The notes under the pieces were generated by a model. It was not told the DNA's origin. It did not search any database and saw only the letters and a program-made list of their open reading frames with translations. This document shows positions 32,861-46,744 of a stretch of DNA of 64,000 nucleotides, one piece after another; the first letter of the stretch is position 1, and every line of letters starts with the position of its first letter. The DNA lies in assembly GCA_037389465.1 (NCBI GenBank), contig JAZARR010000174.1, positions 1,116,001 to 1,180,000 on the forward strand, written 5' to 3'. Source of the stretch: Baylisascaris procyonis (taxonomy: Eukaryota; Nematoda; Chromadorea; Rhabditida; Ascarididae). The translations under genes and the position numbers were made by a program.

Positions 32861-33757
32861 TTCGTTGCTTTTATTGATATAAGTGTCATAGTGGGGTTCT
32901 TTTAGATGCACTGGGACTAATTCATCTTCCTTGCCAATGTCATAAAGTGCTTAGAAAGCGCAGTTGGGCACACTTCAACAATATTGGGGCAGTCAAAGGA
33001 ACTGGACAAATTTCATGTGCGAAGAGGCTGCAAGCTTAATACACAGTTTTTGAGCAACCTTGAATGTTCGGGTGCCGATTTTTCAGTTAATCAACATTAA
33101 GAAACAATGCAGCCAGTATTCCAGCGTTTTTCAGCTTCAGTTAGGAGATATAAATTACTTCATCTTGCTATCTAAAGTACAGAATTTCTTCCCTCTGATT
33201 GATGACGAAGCATAGCAGGATTCCGTTCGCTGCAGCCCTCCAGGGGTTTGGCAGCTTTGATCAGAGCAGCCCTCCCTCTTACAGGTTACAGTTTAAAGAT
33301 GAGGATTGACTGATTCAATTTCGGTAATCGAACTTGAGTGATAAATGCTTCTACCGCCCGCTCGCAATTTATGAATATGAGAGATTGAGAGGATAGTCTC
33401 TAAACTTAATTTTAGAAGTTGGATGTCGCTGTCGTTGATGATTCCGTCTTATATGTATGTCTCTTTTATTTATGTGATCTTTTCTCGTTTCTATGCGTTC
33501 CTCGTTTGTTTTATATTATAAAAGAATGAAACGCATAAAAAGGGGAAAATGAATAGGAGTGACGTGAGTATGATTGGTACATTAGTGTATGAATGTTCCA
33601 TATTGAAATTATGTATCTATGACTGAATTCTTTGAAAAATTCTGGCAGCCACTTTTTGTTCTGCTCAAAAGGAAGCGAGTTTAATTTCGCTGCGTACGAG
33701 CAACATCATTCACGCAACCAGTTCTGCATCTTGCCGAACACCTACCGTCGCACCCGA

Positions 33758-34523
33758 ATGAAGACGACAATTCTCCTCGCGACTGTGAGCTTTTATGAGA
33801 ATTATTCGAATATATTTTGAATTTCTTGCCCTCTTCTTATTACAACTCTAATGATCCCACATCCGCATCATGTTTATTTCATTTGATTTGATTTCTACTC
33901 CGTAAAACTTCATGACCCAGTTACCTGCTACTACTGTATGTTTTACCGAACCACTATCTTAATCCAATTGTTTAACAATGATCTTCGATAAGGCAGTTTG
34001 CAATCAATAATTTTCGGAGAAATTGGAATATAAATTGGCTGCAAAAATTTTATTGTTCGTTTTCCACATGCGGCAAATAAAGTAAATTCTTCACAATAAT
34101 ATTTGTTGCAGATGGTCATTTTTAGTGATGCTCAGATGTTACCATTCACCCTACATCTTCCACTGCGCGACAGAGAGACAAAACTGGCTAAAGGTGGTTT
34201 TGAAGTTGTAAAAATATTCGAACTTTTTATTCCCTCATAGAATACTACCTTCCTGTTCGGCATTTCCTGAATCTTCCTATCAAACAATTGTGCAATTCTT
34301 GAGAGCTTTATTTTTGCAAATGTGCTGCGGTGTTTTGTTAGTGAAAATGTTTTGTTATTTGAATTTTAAGTTTTGATTAAATTCGAAAATTTTATAATTT
34401 TAGGTTGGAATTAAAAACTTTTCACCGTACAAGCTGAATAGAGACCTCAGGTATATAAACTACTTAATTGGAGTCAAACTTCTCAGTAAAGAAACCAACT
34501 TCCACCGAAGAGAAGCGATGTAA
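33758..34523 (+). CDS. Probable small secreted peptide precursor (2-3 exons)
   Basis: Exon 1 33758-33784 (ATG start, GTGAGC donor) and exon 2 from 34112 (acceptor TTGTTGCAG) join in phase 0. The join gives a classical signal peptide, MKTTILLATMVIFSDAQ, split by the intron after residue 9. The mature part begins near MLPFTLHLPLRD. Three endings are possible: read-through to a stop at 34238-34240 (about 52 aa), a donor at 34193, or a donor at 34204. The 34204 donor joins in phase to an open terminal exon, 34404-34523, that ends in a dibasic HRREAM tail (79 aa in all). Nothing identifies the peptide. A short secreted effector or neuropeptide-like precursor fits the size. Confidence 0.5.
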
Positions 34524-35239
34524 ATCGTTTCACGTCTGAGAATGGGTTCAATCAAAGCTTCTTTAAAAGTATATTTTCTACTGATATACTAAAAAACATT
34601 TCCTTCTGAGACGTTAGAGATGGAAAGGAGAGGAGGGAAGTATAAAAAGGGTACGATATCTTTATATCTAATTTAATTTTATATGTCAAACTAAGGTGGA
34701 TGTGATGAGCTGAAATGCATCGGTGAGTGTGTCGAGGTGTTCCATGGCAGCAAAGGGCATCATTTCGAGTGCTCGAAAACTGTATGAAGGAATTCGAATG
34801 GTTTGAATGCAAACGATTCCTAAACGGAATATCTACGATATATTGCAATGTGGATGAACAGCATCACAAAACTGTATATGATTATGTACGATGAAAATGA
34901 CACTCATTTTCAGAGTGTTAAAATTCAAAGTAAATAATGATATGAAAATAAAAAAGGGAAACAAAAAAGAGCGTTCTGATCGTTCAGCAAAGAACTGGCA
35001 TAAAAGGTATATATTTTGTATAATTCTCGGAAAGTCCCACATCTCCTATCCGGGTTTTGATCGATACACACGGAAAGTTTCATGATTTTTTGACTTTTTT
35101 GACTGACTCTATGTCATACAATTTTGAGATTATTGCTCTCTCATTGGTCAGCTGATCAAAATCATTTTTTACAGAGTGAAATTCAAATAGTCAATGTTTT
35201 TGATTTTCTTCGCATTTGTTTTCTCTGAATTTTTTTCAC
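34524..35239. other. No recognisable gene (0.7 kb)
   Basis: AT-rich spacer between the putative secreted peptide gene and the cysteine-rich ORF. No exon or conserved motif is seen. Confidence 0.5.
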
Positions 35240-35551
35240 TCATTGTAGAAGATTTTCAGGATCACTTTGGTGTAGTGCAAAGTCACAGCAAGTGCTAATC
35301 ACTTCGCAATGATCATTTCTCTCGTACTTCGGAGGTGGTTTAGATCTGCTGCAATCTCTCAAGGGGCATTGCGATGATGAACAATCGCACCAACAAGTCC
35401 CTCTATTAGTGACACTACATATATAGCCAACCTGATTTCCGCCACAGTAGGTTTCGGTCAGAGTCGTTCTACAATGAAAAGGCGAACTTTCGCAAATAAA
35501 TTCAGTAAATTCTGATAGAATTTCCCATACTTTTCTTTTTTCTATCTTCAT
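35240..35551 (-). CDS. Cysteine-rich ORF, possible last exon of a secreted protein
   Basis: A 103-codon minus-strand frame with more than ten cysteines, mostly in the second half (CWCDC, CPLRDC and STCC clusters). It has a Pro/Lys hinge (SKPPPKYER) and ends in a polar tail. Cysteine spacing of this sort is common in disulphide-rich secreted nematode proteins. From its own ATG it has no signal peptide. A TCATTGTAG acceptor inside the ORF would start an exon at 35469 in phase 2, so the real gene may draw a signal sequence from an unseen upstream exon. I recognise no named family. Confidence 0.45.
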   Translation of the reverse strand: MKIEKRKVWEILSEFTEFICESSPFHCRTTLTETYCGGNQVGYICSVTNRGTCWCDCSSSQCPLRDCSRSKPPPKYERNDHCEVISTCCDFALHQSDPENLLQ

Positions 35552-38120
35552 TAAAGCGATGTTTCGCTCTGCGTTTCATACAGAACGATGTGAAATCGTC
35601 ATATGACCGAAAGCGACTTCATTCAATTGAATGCGATAAAAATTTAATGAAGGAAAATTTTTTACACAACTCTGCGCGATGATTTGCATAAATATACATT
35701 AAGCTTCGAACAGGCACAAAACTCAATTCTACAACAGTGAAAAATCGAATGAGTATTCGGAAAGAGCAAACAACGAAGTGGGAATCAATCGTCAGTGCAC
35801 TAAATAGCTATACGGGAAAGCGATGTTAAGGTGACTTAGCTCGCATCAACATCTCTAATCAAACAGCGAAAATTGTTTACTCGAAAACAACCGAAGTAAA
35901 AGAATTTGACATCAAGACTGCTTCGATTTCATTCACCTTTTTTAGCGCCTGTAACTGATAAAGCACAGTCAGTGTTTTATTTTTTGAGAAGAGAGGATGC
36001 CTGGAGAAAGAAAACAAATATGGCAAACGATCAAATAAATAGGATGCAATCAGCAAACGATTATTGCACCTTTATTGCTTCTATGGAGTGAGGTATCTGT
36101 GGATTTGAACGAAATATTTGTTTCAGGAGGCGTTAAAAATGCTGCAAATACCACACTCATCGACATTTTGTGGTGCAGATAATCTATATGAATATGGAAA
36201 TCAAATGAAAAGATCATTAAAACATGGCAGCCGAGAAAGGGATTTAATCATTTCCGATAATCAGATCACCACTGTTCCTTTACTGCAAATAATGCTAGAG
36301 GGTGTTTACTCCCTTGTCAAAGAATATCTTTAAAAATTTGTCCCAGCATCTCAAAAAAGCAAAAAATGTTTAAGAACCGATTTTGCAACACCTCTCTCAT
36401 CCTCTTCTCATAATCTGCTCTTTTCTGTCTCAATCACCTGCCTCTCGGCGGCGGCAAGAAACCGAACATAAACGAAGAAAAGAGGCAAGAACATTAAAGC
36501 AATAAAACTCAATCATTCAAAGCAAATTTTATAGCTTGAATTATTATTTCGTGGTCAATACGGACAATGCAAAAATATGAATAACGGCACAGAGGGCAGA
36601 AGGTCCAGTTGAGCCATATTTTCATCGACGGCGGGGTGAATCGACATGGAGGAACGATATAAAAATAACATTAAATCAGAAGAGGGAAGCGGTGTAGTCT
36701 TGAAAAGAGGATATGGAAAATTTGGAGTGCGGCTAGCGGGAAGAAGAGAATGACCGCGTTTTTTTTCATGCAAGACGGACTATGAATCAAAACGATCGCT
36801 AATCGGGGGAATATGCACATCACAGATAAAAGGTTGACGCCGCGACAATCAATAAGATAAACGAGTGCTGAAATAAGCAATAAATCAATGAGTAAATAGT
36901 TCGAAGAATATGGACAACAAGTGAGCTAGACCGAACAATACAATGCACTACATAAACGAATATTCCATAACAAGAAACAAATTATTTAGTGCAAAAATCA
37001 TGCAAAAAAAGATTCAAAACTGATAAACATAAAGGAAATCCCCAAAAAGTTAATATTAGAAAAAAAAGTGATTGAATGGATTTGACGATTAGAAGAATAC
37101 TGTCACAGAGCCATACGAACATCTTCCTTTGGCTCAGTGATATCACAAACCATCGACAAGCAGTATGATCACAATTCACAGCAAACGCATTGACGAACTC
37201 GATTTAGTTGAATAACACATTTACAGTATCTTTTATTCTTTTCGAAAATATTCACTTCAACAAATATCTCCAGAGAAATAGATGGAGTAAATCATTAAAA
37301 TTAGGCAAATGCGAATATCAATAAATCATTTTTATCGACCTCTTTGGGTAATCCACTCCCATTATGGAACAAACCGACTGATTATTCATTTGTGGTCACT
37401 CCTTCATTTTTAATTTTTTAGCTTGACACTACTTTTATAATATATATAAACACTTTTTTTGCTTGCAATCCGTTTTGATCTTTTAAAAGTCTATATTAAA
37501 GTATATTTGCCTCTTATTACTTTGTTCTGTTAGCAATTTCTTTGTCAAGAAAGAATTGGATACCGAATAAAGGGAACATCTCTGAGGAAATAAACTTGCA
37601 ATGAAAAACATGCTCAAAAAAGCAAGTGAGAACCTTTCCTCAATCTCAACAGATTCCAACATCGCCTGAGGCAAAAATGTTTGCAATTTTTCAATATAAT
37701 ATCTTAAAGTATAGAAAATTATTAGCTAATCAACGAAAAATACATAAACTCTTAGTTCTCAATAATATGGCGAATTCTACACTTAAATATGTTCTATAAA
37801 TGACAATCGCCACTTCAACGCATATTGAGCATTGCTCGACGCGTTAACGTTGCATAGAGACTGCCATTTGCGAATGAAAACAGATTTATAAAATCATCAA
37901 TCAGGAGATTTTTTAAGAATAGTGGAATGAATTCCTGGAAATATCCCCATTGCAAAAATACAATCGCAGAATTGATGCTGGATATACCTGATCGTGATTG
38001 TAATCGGTGTTTCACTTAGATCCTCAAAAATCTTTTAAAACGGTCAACACTTTGCTCTAATGGATCATCAATCTGCGTCATTAGGAAATAAATATGTGCT
38101 AAAAATTAGATGTGTATAAA
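35552..38120. other. No recognisable gene (2.6 kb)
   Basis: Spacer between the cysteine-rich ORF and the 3' end of the hAT-derived gene. It includes the presumed 3' UTR of that gene on the minus strand, but no AATAAA is seen close to its stop. No exon with domain similarity was found. Confidence 0.5.
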
Positions 38121-41100
38121 TTAAACTTTTGGAATGAGTGAGCGATTAAATCTGAGCATCACATCACGTTCGATTCGTTGAGGATCGTCGATGGAATTGA
38201 GTAGTGATATGGGATCGAAAGTGGGTTGTTGTGAGGATAAAGAGGTGGAGGCATGAGTCGACGACGATGACAACGATAACGGTGGTGAAGGTGAAGCGGC
38301 CGTATCAGCGAGGTCGAAAAGCGACGATGCAAAGATACGCTCTAATGAGACGGTAGATGAAGGAATTGTTAGCAATTCAATAGCAATTTCAGATAATTGA
38401 CCACATTTCGTCGCATTGAGTTGCCAAAATTGCAACGGTGGCAACTGACGTCCATTCAATGCAGTCGTTATTCTATGCCCCAGTGATAGTGATCTATTGC
38501 ATATCGACTGATTACCACCACACTGCAAATAGACATTTTTGGGGTTAAATTACATATTCGGGATTACCAATACCACTATATATCTTATCTCTTAAGGGTT
38601 AAACCATGACCGCAATTGAGCGAGACGTTCACTAGATGGGATCGGCCACAAAAACCTTGGTCTTCACTATTTTCGCAGGCAATATGCAAATTAATTTCCT
38701 ACCAGTCTTAATGATGTATGCGACATGGGACAGTTCTTATTTTGAATATGGTGCACCTTCAAAACATTTTCAGTCGCAGCGCATCCGTTGCTGGGCATAT
38801 CAAAGGGAAGCAATCTTCTGAATTTTCCTATTCAGACTTCTTTGCTGGATTTCCTCCTCTCCTCCCTCCCACCTAGCCAACGTGCTGTCTGCCAGGTTCC
38901 TTTTTGCAGCAAAGCACCCCTCTCCCCCTGCCCCCGACTTTTTCCTCGAGGCCTTTGACCGTCTGAACCGTTCTCCGATTTCCTCGTCAATCCTCTGCCA
39001 AATCACTGGGTACCGTCATCTAAGAGAAATTCTCCGTACTCCGCTATGGAACTTCTCATCAAAATTTCCGCCAATAAGGCTCCCCTTATTTCTCAGACGA
39101 AAATCGTCCCAACGCAGCACGATACCGCGCACACACGAGCCCTTACAGAGTGATGCAATGTTGAAGGATTGCCCATATAAGTTCTGTCAATTATTGGCCA
39201 ATTACTACTGATCAATCATCTAATATTCTCAATAAATAGCTAAAAACGCAATTTGCAATAAGGAATCTTTTTTATTTTCGATTGCCGCAGTTTCCGTTTG
39301 TTATAACAAAGAGTGGATGTTCGCCGAGTTTCCAAATAAAAATCCAGCTGTAACGATGAACAATTCTATCTTGTTACATAATAATCACTCTTTTTGATTA
39401 TATATTTAACGTTGTGGCATAGCCACTATAAGGTGGTTCCAAATATATTAAAGACACCTCTCAAATTATAACTTTAATTGAGAAAAATATCAACAATTTT
39501 TTGAAGTAGTCGAATAGCAATTATATTCTACCAAAATTATTCTACCAAAATTCTACCAAAACACGAATTATATTCTACCAAAATGCATTAGTGAAATAAA
39601 TGAAAGGAGGATACTCAAGAAGAATACTATCAAAAAACTTACCACCAGTTCGTCGAAGTATGACTGAACGATCGCTTTTGCATAACGGTTCTTGCCGTCA
39701 TTTTGTTGTCGTTCCTATAAAACATCACCTACAGGTAATGAAGTTTCCATACAGCTTATGATAACTCTCTTCTTTCTATCTGCCTTCATGAGGATAGTGT
39801 GGAACATTGCTTAACCACTTATCATACTTCATGCAGCTTCATGTCAACAGCAATACTAAACAAACGATCGGCTGAAAACAATAATGATAGATGCGACAAA
39901 AAATATAGAGAAAAGTAACACTGGAAACCGCAGCCAAGTAGAGGATTAAGAGACCCAGAGTCGAATGAAAGATACCAGATTCCTTGCAAAGGAGACTAGA
40001 AAATGAAATTATAGAAACATAACGGAGAGAGAATAGACAGCAGTCGAGGAGTTTTCTGTTTCAGCAGCTTGCCCAGAATAAAAAGTACCATCCAGCTTCT
40101 AGTATATTTCTTTGTTACTGCGAATTCCTGAATGTCTATTCGCCTGCACCACCGTAGTTCTGGCTATTCGAGGCACTATTCCCTACATGTCAGCAAACGG
40201 CAGCTACAAGCCCGCCTCTATGAAACAACATTTCGTGAAGGTATGTCGAATCATTCGACCTATTCACCAGTTCTTCCTGCTCTGCTTAAATAATCCATCT
40301 GAGCAAGTTTACACGCAGCATAAACAGTTTGGAGATCCTGGTGTCCAGAAATCTCGTTCGACTTTTGCCCGCGAAGGCTACAGTCATATTGCTCAATAAA
40401 CGCTCCACACCCACAAAGCCTAAAGGAGGTAAGAAGATGGTCCTAGCTAGAAAGTGGCCCAACATGCCGTTAGCTGATGCTTTGCAGAAACCGGTGAGTC
40501 CCTATTCCTCTACGAATCCCTTCAGGTAGCAATTCTCCACCATTTTCTCCCTGTCGTTATTTGTCACCTTTAATCGAGATGAGTCTTCCATAAGTTTAGT
40601 TTTTGCTCTTTATCCAGCAAACCATTTGGTGCATGTTGCAGTCTGCCTTCCCATTCTACGAACCCCCTTCTACCTACAAGTGATCGCTAGTGCATCAGTG
40701 CTGCTGCTGCTTATTTGTTTATTCGACACGCCCGTGGAATCAAAAGCATCTCTATCTTATCCGAGAACCAGTTCATCAAGCGGAGTCAACATAGACCGTA
40801 GGCGCATTTAAGACGCCGCTGTTCACTGATCGCCGGTGTAATTCTCCTTTAGTGAAACGATCTAGACGGTAGAAAAATGCGAATTTACGGAGAAATGGAT
40901 GAGGAGAACGCACAATGAGGAGAAACCAAGCCGATCATATCCGTACCAAAATGGCCCAAAAAGAAGAACCTATAAAGGACTCGAATAGAGTGATAATAAA
41001 TGCCTCGATATGAAAACAAGGCGGAAAAAGTAAAAAGGTGACTCAGAATAAAAGGCGGCAAATTCTTCAGGATATAAAGCGATCGCTTCTAAATGACCCT

Positions 41101-44100
41101 ATTGATCGGCTTTAACATCGTTTTCCTAACACGGCAAAAAGTGAGTTCAAAAACATAAAAGATCTAGCAAACAATTTGGAGCTAGCTGAAAAAAAAAATG
41201 TTGTTTCAACTCAGTTAAACATACAAACTGCTTCGGAGAGGGCACTATATGTAAATTTAGTTCCCCTCTGAGTAATACGTTCATCCGAATCCTCTCTACA
41301 ACACATTATGTTGCATTTCAACAAGGCACATTGATTTCCTTCAGCCTGATATTTATTCTCAGATAGTCTTCATAAAATTAAAACGTTGCGGCAAATATGA
41401 TGTGTGTTGATCAGCGCGCTGCAAGCAAGAAATCCGGCACGCTTCATGGGAAGAAACTCTTTTCTAACCGAACGTTCACCGCTGGTTATTAACCGAAAGC
41501 ATTTGGTGGCAACAAAACTTATACTGAGACCGAATGCAGTTCGAAGCATTTCAGTTGCCCAGACGTTGCCAACCAGAAGCAGTGATTAAAAGTAAAAAAC
41601 GAATTTCTGCTGCAATGAAGAAAAATAAAAAGTGAAAATGAATTCCGAATGGTAAGAAATGAATAAAATTCCCATAGTGAATTAAATTCGGCCGATCAGT
41701 TATCATTAGTAGACAAACGGTGATGTGTGCCATTAAGTTAAATTGTATAAAAATGAATAAGAGTAAGAGAAACTACTTTCATTACCTTGCGTCGTTCATT
41801 AGCGGCCATCACAAGGTCAGGATAGAGGGCACTGGACTGGACGATAACAGGCGACAGCGTGCCTTCAAGAGAACTGCTCGTACTTAGCGAACTTGAGTTC
41901 GGGCTCGAGCCATTTCTATCGACAACGGCTGCTAGTAATGCATCCACGCATCCGTTCAACTTCATGCTCCGTCGTGCTGCTGCTTCCTCCGCCAATTGCA
42001 TTCGTTCATTCAGCTAGAGGAACCATTTTTGAAGAAACATTTTAGAGCAACAAAAATATTGTGGATCCCTTAAGTCGGAATGAACTCAATAAACCCAAGA
42101 GTCAGTAACTTCAGGTGTGGTTGAATATCATCACCGTTATTTGAAATGGAGTATATCTCGAATCGAGTTCAATAAAGCTTTATATATAAGTATATCAAAA
42201 AAAAAACTAAACCTGTCGTTCAATAGCGCCTTTAGCATAAGCGATTTGTTCATCGTCAAGCAAGAGAACGAGATGATGGTTGAGCGCTGTCGCTTCAATG
42301 AATGAGCCGTCAAAATCAGCGGAGGACATATCGAGGATTGACGATGTCCTGCATCTCAGGTCCTCTTTCAGCTGAGCTGTGAGATCACCGAGCATCGTGA
42401 AGTCCTATAAACTAATCTCCAATTAATTTGTAGCACATTAAGATTACTATAAAATGACAGTAATACTCTCGATGTAATTTGGCGACAGTACTTGCGATGA
42501 CCTATTTACCTTTACGCTGGAAGTAAAAAAAGGCTATACAATATCCGCTACCTTTCGGACCCTGCTGAAGTCTAGTTTTTGCATTTTAAGCTCTCCAAAA
42601 GGTCCTTAGTGAAGATTCTACTCTAAAAGTTCAACATTTTAGCACTGGCATGTGTGAAGGGCATTAATAGCTGATATGTATGCAAGATTATGCATTGCGC
42701 AGAATGTAGAGATGAAAGAAGGGTGAGAGCACAGCGTAAAAGAAATGAAATTCCATCCGTTTTCCCTCAGGCATCTCTTCTGTTCGCGAACATTAACTGA
42801 AGAAAAACAGATTTATCTCACTTGCATATTCAAAGCTTTTTTTTGCGTCGACTTTTAAGCAACTATGTGGACCTTGACTACACCTTTGAGCTTGTTATAT
42901 ACTAATATAAAAGAAAACAATCAATTATCACTAATCAAGTATAATTTACTATCCATAAAACCACAACTGCTGAAGAAATTTGTGGAATTCCCAAACATGT
43001 AGAGAACTACGTCATCGGAATTAACACAATATGCGTTTCAAGAATCCTTTCATCTCACGAATCAGTTCGATAATTTACCAACAAAAAATCTAATATATAG
43101 GATAATCCTTGTATATTTCAACTAATCCTGCCGCTGGTACAAACATTCGCCAAAAGACCCGTTTTCGCACGACTCGATCTGTAGTAAAACAAAAATCCGA
43201 TCAGCAGAAAATGCACATACTTCATATCCATGGCCTTTGTATATGGCTGTATGACATTTGGACACCTCTAAACATCTATGGCCTATTTCAATGTTGACGG
43301 ATCAACGTGAAACGTGATAGAGGAGTTATCACGTGACATACAATACTGTCATCGAATTTCCCGACTCCAGTTTTAGTGGTTCTTCAGTTAAGCTGCAAAA
43401 GAGACAAATAATTACACGCATACACATAGACATAACGACTTCCATAATGCGCTTTTGTAGAGCAAAACTTGCAAGCGCGTCGATTTGACATCAAAGATCC
43501 TCTGAAGGTTAAACCCACTCGGAGTGATAAACTAACACCACCTCATCAAAACCTTCCTCAAAATCGTCAAAAAGCAAAACCTTATCGAGCGAGAGTTGTA
43601 ACTGCATTAAAGACGGTACCACTCCGTCAATTGTTGCATAGACACCATCCTGGACGACGTTCATATGTGTACGAAAGAGCCGAAGAAGTCGTGAAACCCC
43701 TTCCAACATTTGCCTGAAATGAAATGTCAAAATAACGATCATTGCGTTGAATGATTGCAACAAATTCTCCTCGTCTAAGCAAATATGGCAGCCTAATATT
43801 GCATAAAAGTTTGAAAGAATTGCGAGAGGATATAATTGTGCCTCTATCAAATAAAGTGTCATATTAACTAAACAATGGAAAGATCATAGGTAAAAATGAA
43901 CGTCCTGATTGTACTACTCTGTGGCAAATATTTTCCTTCTTCGTTCGAACTCGATTCCGGAAGATGATAGAGTACAACATCTAACATGTTATGTTTTCAT
44001 GGAGTTTTCGGATAGTTAGGAAAGGTGAAATGAAATAGAGCTAGCTCTAAGCGAAGGAGGATGGCGACTTCTGTGCACTAAACAAAGGAGCAATGTTTTT

Positions 44101-46651
44101 ACAAAAATCGAGGAATTAGACTCCAACAAAACTCAAATTATTATTATTGTTGTTGTTGTAGCTCTCTCACTACAATAGGGTGCGCAACATATAGTACAAG
44201 GTGTGGAGGCGAATATGAGCACTAAAAGAGATTCGCAAAATCTCCTCGAGGCAGATCTCGCTTAAATCTCAGATTGGTCGCTTACTGCCCTGGCACGATA
44301 TGCAAGCTCGTCATATCTGGGTTTGCCTATAGAGAAGATAATTGTTTATTCCACAGCTATTTTGCATCTTTCCAACTAATTTCATAGACAGCAGTCTATA
44401 CACACATAAATCCTCTTTAAAACATTTTCATATTTGAATAGATAGAACAATACAGCAATAGCGGATTTCAAGTCAGGCAACGCTCATTGCTTTCTCTTTA
44501 CACCTTGGAAAAAATGAAATTCGAGCAATGCATAATCAAACGTGATCGAAACATTTCACCTAGGTTGCTTTTACTGATATAAATAGGAATTATTAAAACA
44601 AAAAATCATCGAGTTCAATCCCTCACCATTGTTCCTCAGTGATCGGTTCAATGGGACTACCAACGGCAAGTTGTGCGCATACACTTAGAAATGCATCCTT
44701 CAATTCCAACACCGCATCGATTAGAACAAGAAATGAATCAGTTATGGGCAACGATATTACTCGTCCTGCAAGTATTTAATACTTCTAAATAACAAGTATT
44801 TGAATAATAAAGAATGTACTAAAAAAGTCAGCATTAATGCCTATTAAAGTGATGCAGCCGATACTTTAGAATCTTTAGAAAAGTCAGAATGAAAATATAT
44901 ATTCGATTTGAAATAATCAAAGAGAATGGTTTGCAACTGAACAGTGTGAAGACAGATGAGGAGAGGGATTTTAAACTTTCCATCACATAATTTAAAAAAA
45001 TATGACAAAGGTTTTACTCATTGTGGATTAAAATTGAAAGGGAAAAGAAATTAAAGCTAACAGATGCGGATCGAGTGAGAAAAAGGCAGCCCGTTGCGAC
45101 TTGGAAACAGCTACCGTATCACCTTGAATGGGGTGATAGGGACTCTCTTTTTCGTGAGATACCAAGAGACATATAGACATATACGAGGAGGTTTATTTGA
45201 GCTTGCAGCTCATTATTTCACCGTATGTCGTAATGAAATGTTTACGTAAAACTGAGTGCTAAATTGGTAGTCAGATGGAAGAGAACTGGAAAGGAGAAAA
45301 AATTTCGAGATAAACTAAGGCAGTTCCGATAATAAAAGTAAAAAGGAATGGGAAGGGACGATTTTTTCTTTCTAACAAAGGAAAAGAACATGGGAAATGG
45401 GAAATTCAAGGAACAAGGTCAAAACAAGGATCAAGACATCTGCTCCTCAATATTACTTTGGTGTGCCTATTATTACCGTAAGCAACACTACTGTAGGCGA
45501 GTCGTCGATGAGCCCTTTGAAAGCAAAAATCCATTAACGGGTGCACCCATAAAAGAAATGATAAAAAACCCACCGGCAGCCTGTTGAAGTAGTTCCATTG
45601 CGTCTTGTCTCGTCACGAAATTCAAAACCATACTGTAGAAACTTTTCTTCAGCTCTTCTATCGTTTCATTTGCATCGATTATTTTGAGTAATGATCGTAT
45701 CAACTTTTGGTTATATGGCTCTAACTGAAAATTTATATAAAAGAAGGCGTATTTTATCTTTTCATATATGGCAGATAACTCCATTTAGCGCCGTTCCAAT
45801 CATTTACTTTAATGAAGTTTTAAATAAGATGCTCATTTCTACGCGATACCATTCAGCCTTTGATGAATTATGTTTCGTTGTTATTGTTGTAGATTGAGGT
45901 CTTTGCAAAGCGGTTATCAGTTATATAAATGAAATCGCTAGGAACAATGGTTATAGACTATGTGGATTGTCCTTTCAGGAAATTAAATGTCGGCATTTTA
46001 ACATTTCACATTTCAGAATACAAAAATCTACAATGCGATGCGTATTATTCTCTTCGAAATATTTACACATCATCATATTATCAGCAAAATGGAATGAGAG
46101 AATTTCCTTTTTCCATTTTTGGTAGTTTGCCAAGCACAGATCAGTTTAAAAATTTACCTAAAGAATGGCGTAAAAGGTGAATTAATAAAGCAGAGTTTGT
46201 TCACCAAAATTTATCTTCAATGAGTACGTAGGAATTTCTCGTACCTCTTTATTGCCATCAAAAACATAAGAAATCTAAAATTAATCTTCATAAAAGTGCC
46301 TTTATTATAAAGTTTGAAATATTCCAAAAACATTCGTTGCAATATAACAAATTACTGTGAGATTATGAAGCAGTTTCGTATTATACGTTTAAATGTAGCA
46401 GCAAAATTCAACAAACCATTCGAGGGAAAATTTCGCCTTCGAATGACGATTCATCGTTGATCAATTCGACGAGTCCGTTCGTTAAATAACGAGAAATTTT
46501 CTCAGGTGAGATATCGAACTCCGATAAAACCTTGAAATAAATAAACATGAAACAAAATACAAAACATTTTTTATATACGCATTGTGGTAAGCAATCAATA
46601 GCCCAGGTAAAAATCAGTTAACGGTTTGGCAAAAATTCTTTAAGTAACGCC

Positions 46652-46744
<93 letters not shown>

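Noticed and set aside
40626..40811. Frame with a strong hydrophobic signal-like segment ([11 protein letters not shown])
   Set aside because: It has no ATG in frame, and no upstream segment joins in phase with a Met. It overlaps the better-phased exon 40618-40683 in another frame.
41404..41589. Plus-strand frame with ARFMGR and further basic sites, suggestive of a neuropeptide precursor
   Set aside because: There is no signal peptide, start exon or repeated peptide pattern, and FMG-R does not match a known nematode peptide class that I can recall.
43469..43717. Plus-strand 82-codon ORF
   Set aside because: It is the antisense shadow of exon 14 of the hAT-derived gene.
45929..46180. Plus-strand 83-codon ORF in the intron between exons 11 and 12
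   Set aside because: It has no recognisable domain and no supporting splice partners, and its length is near chance expectation.
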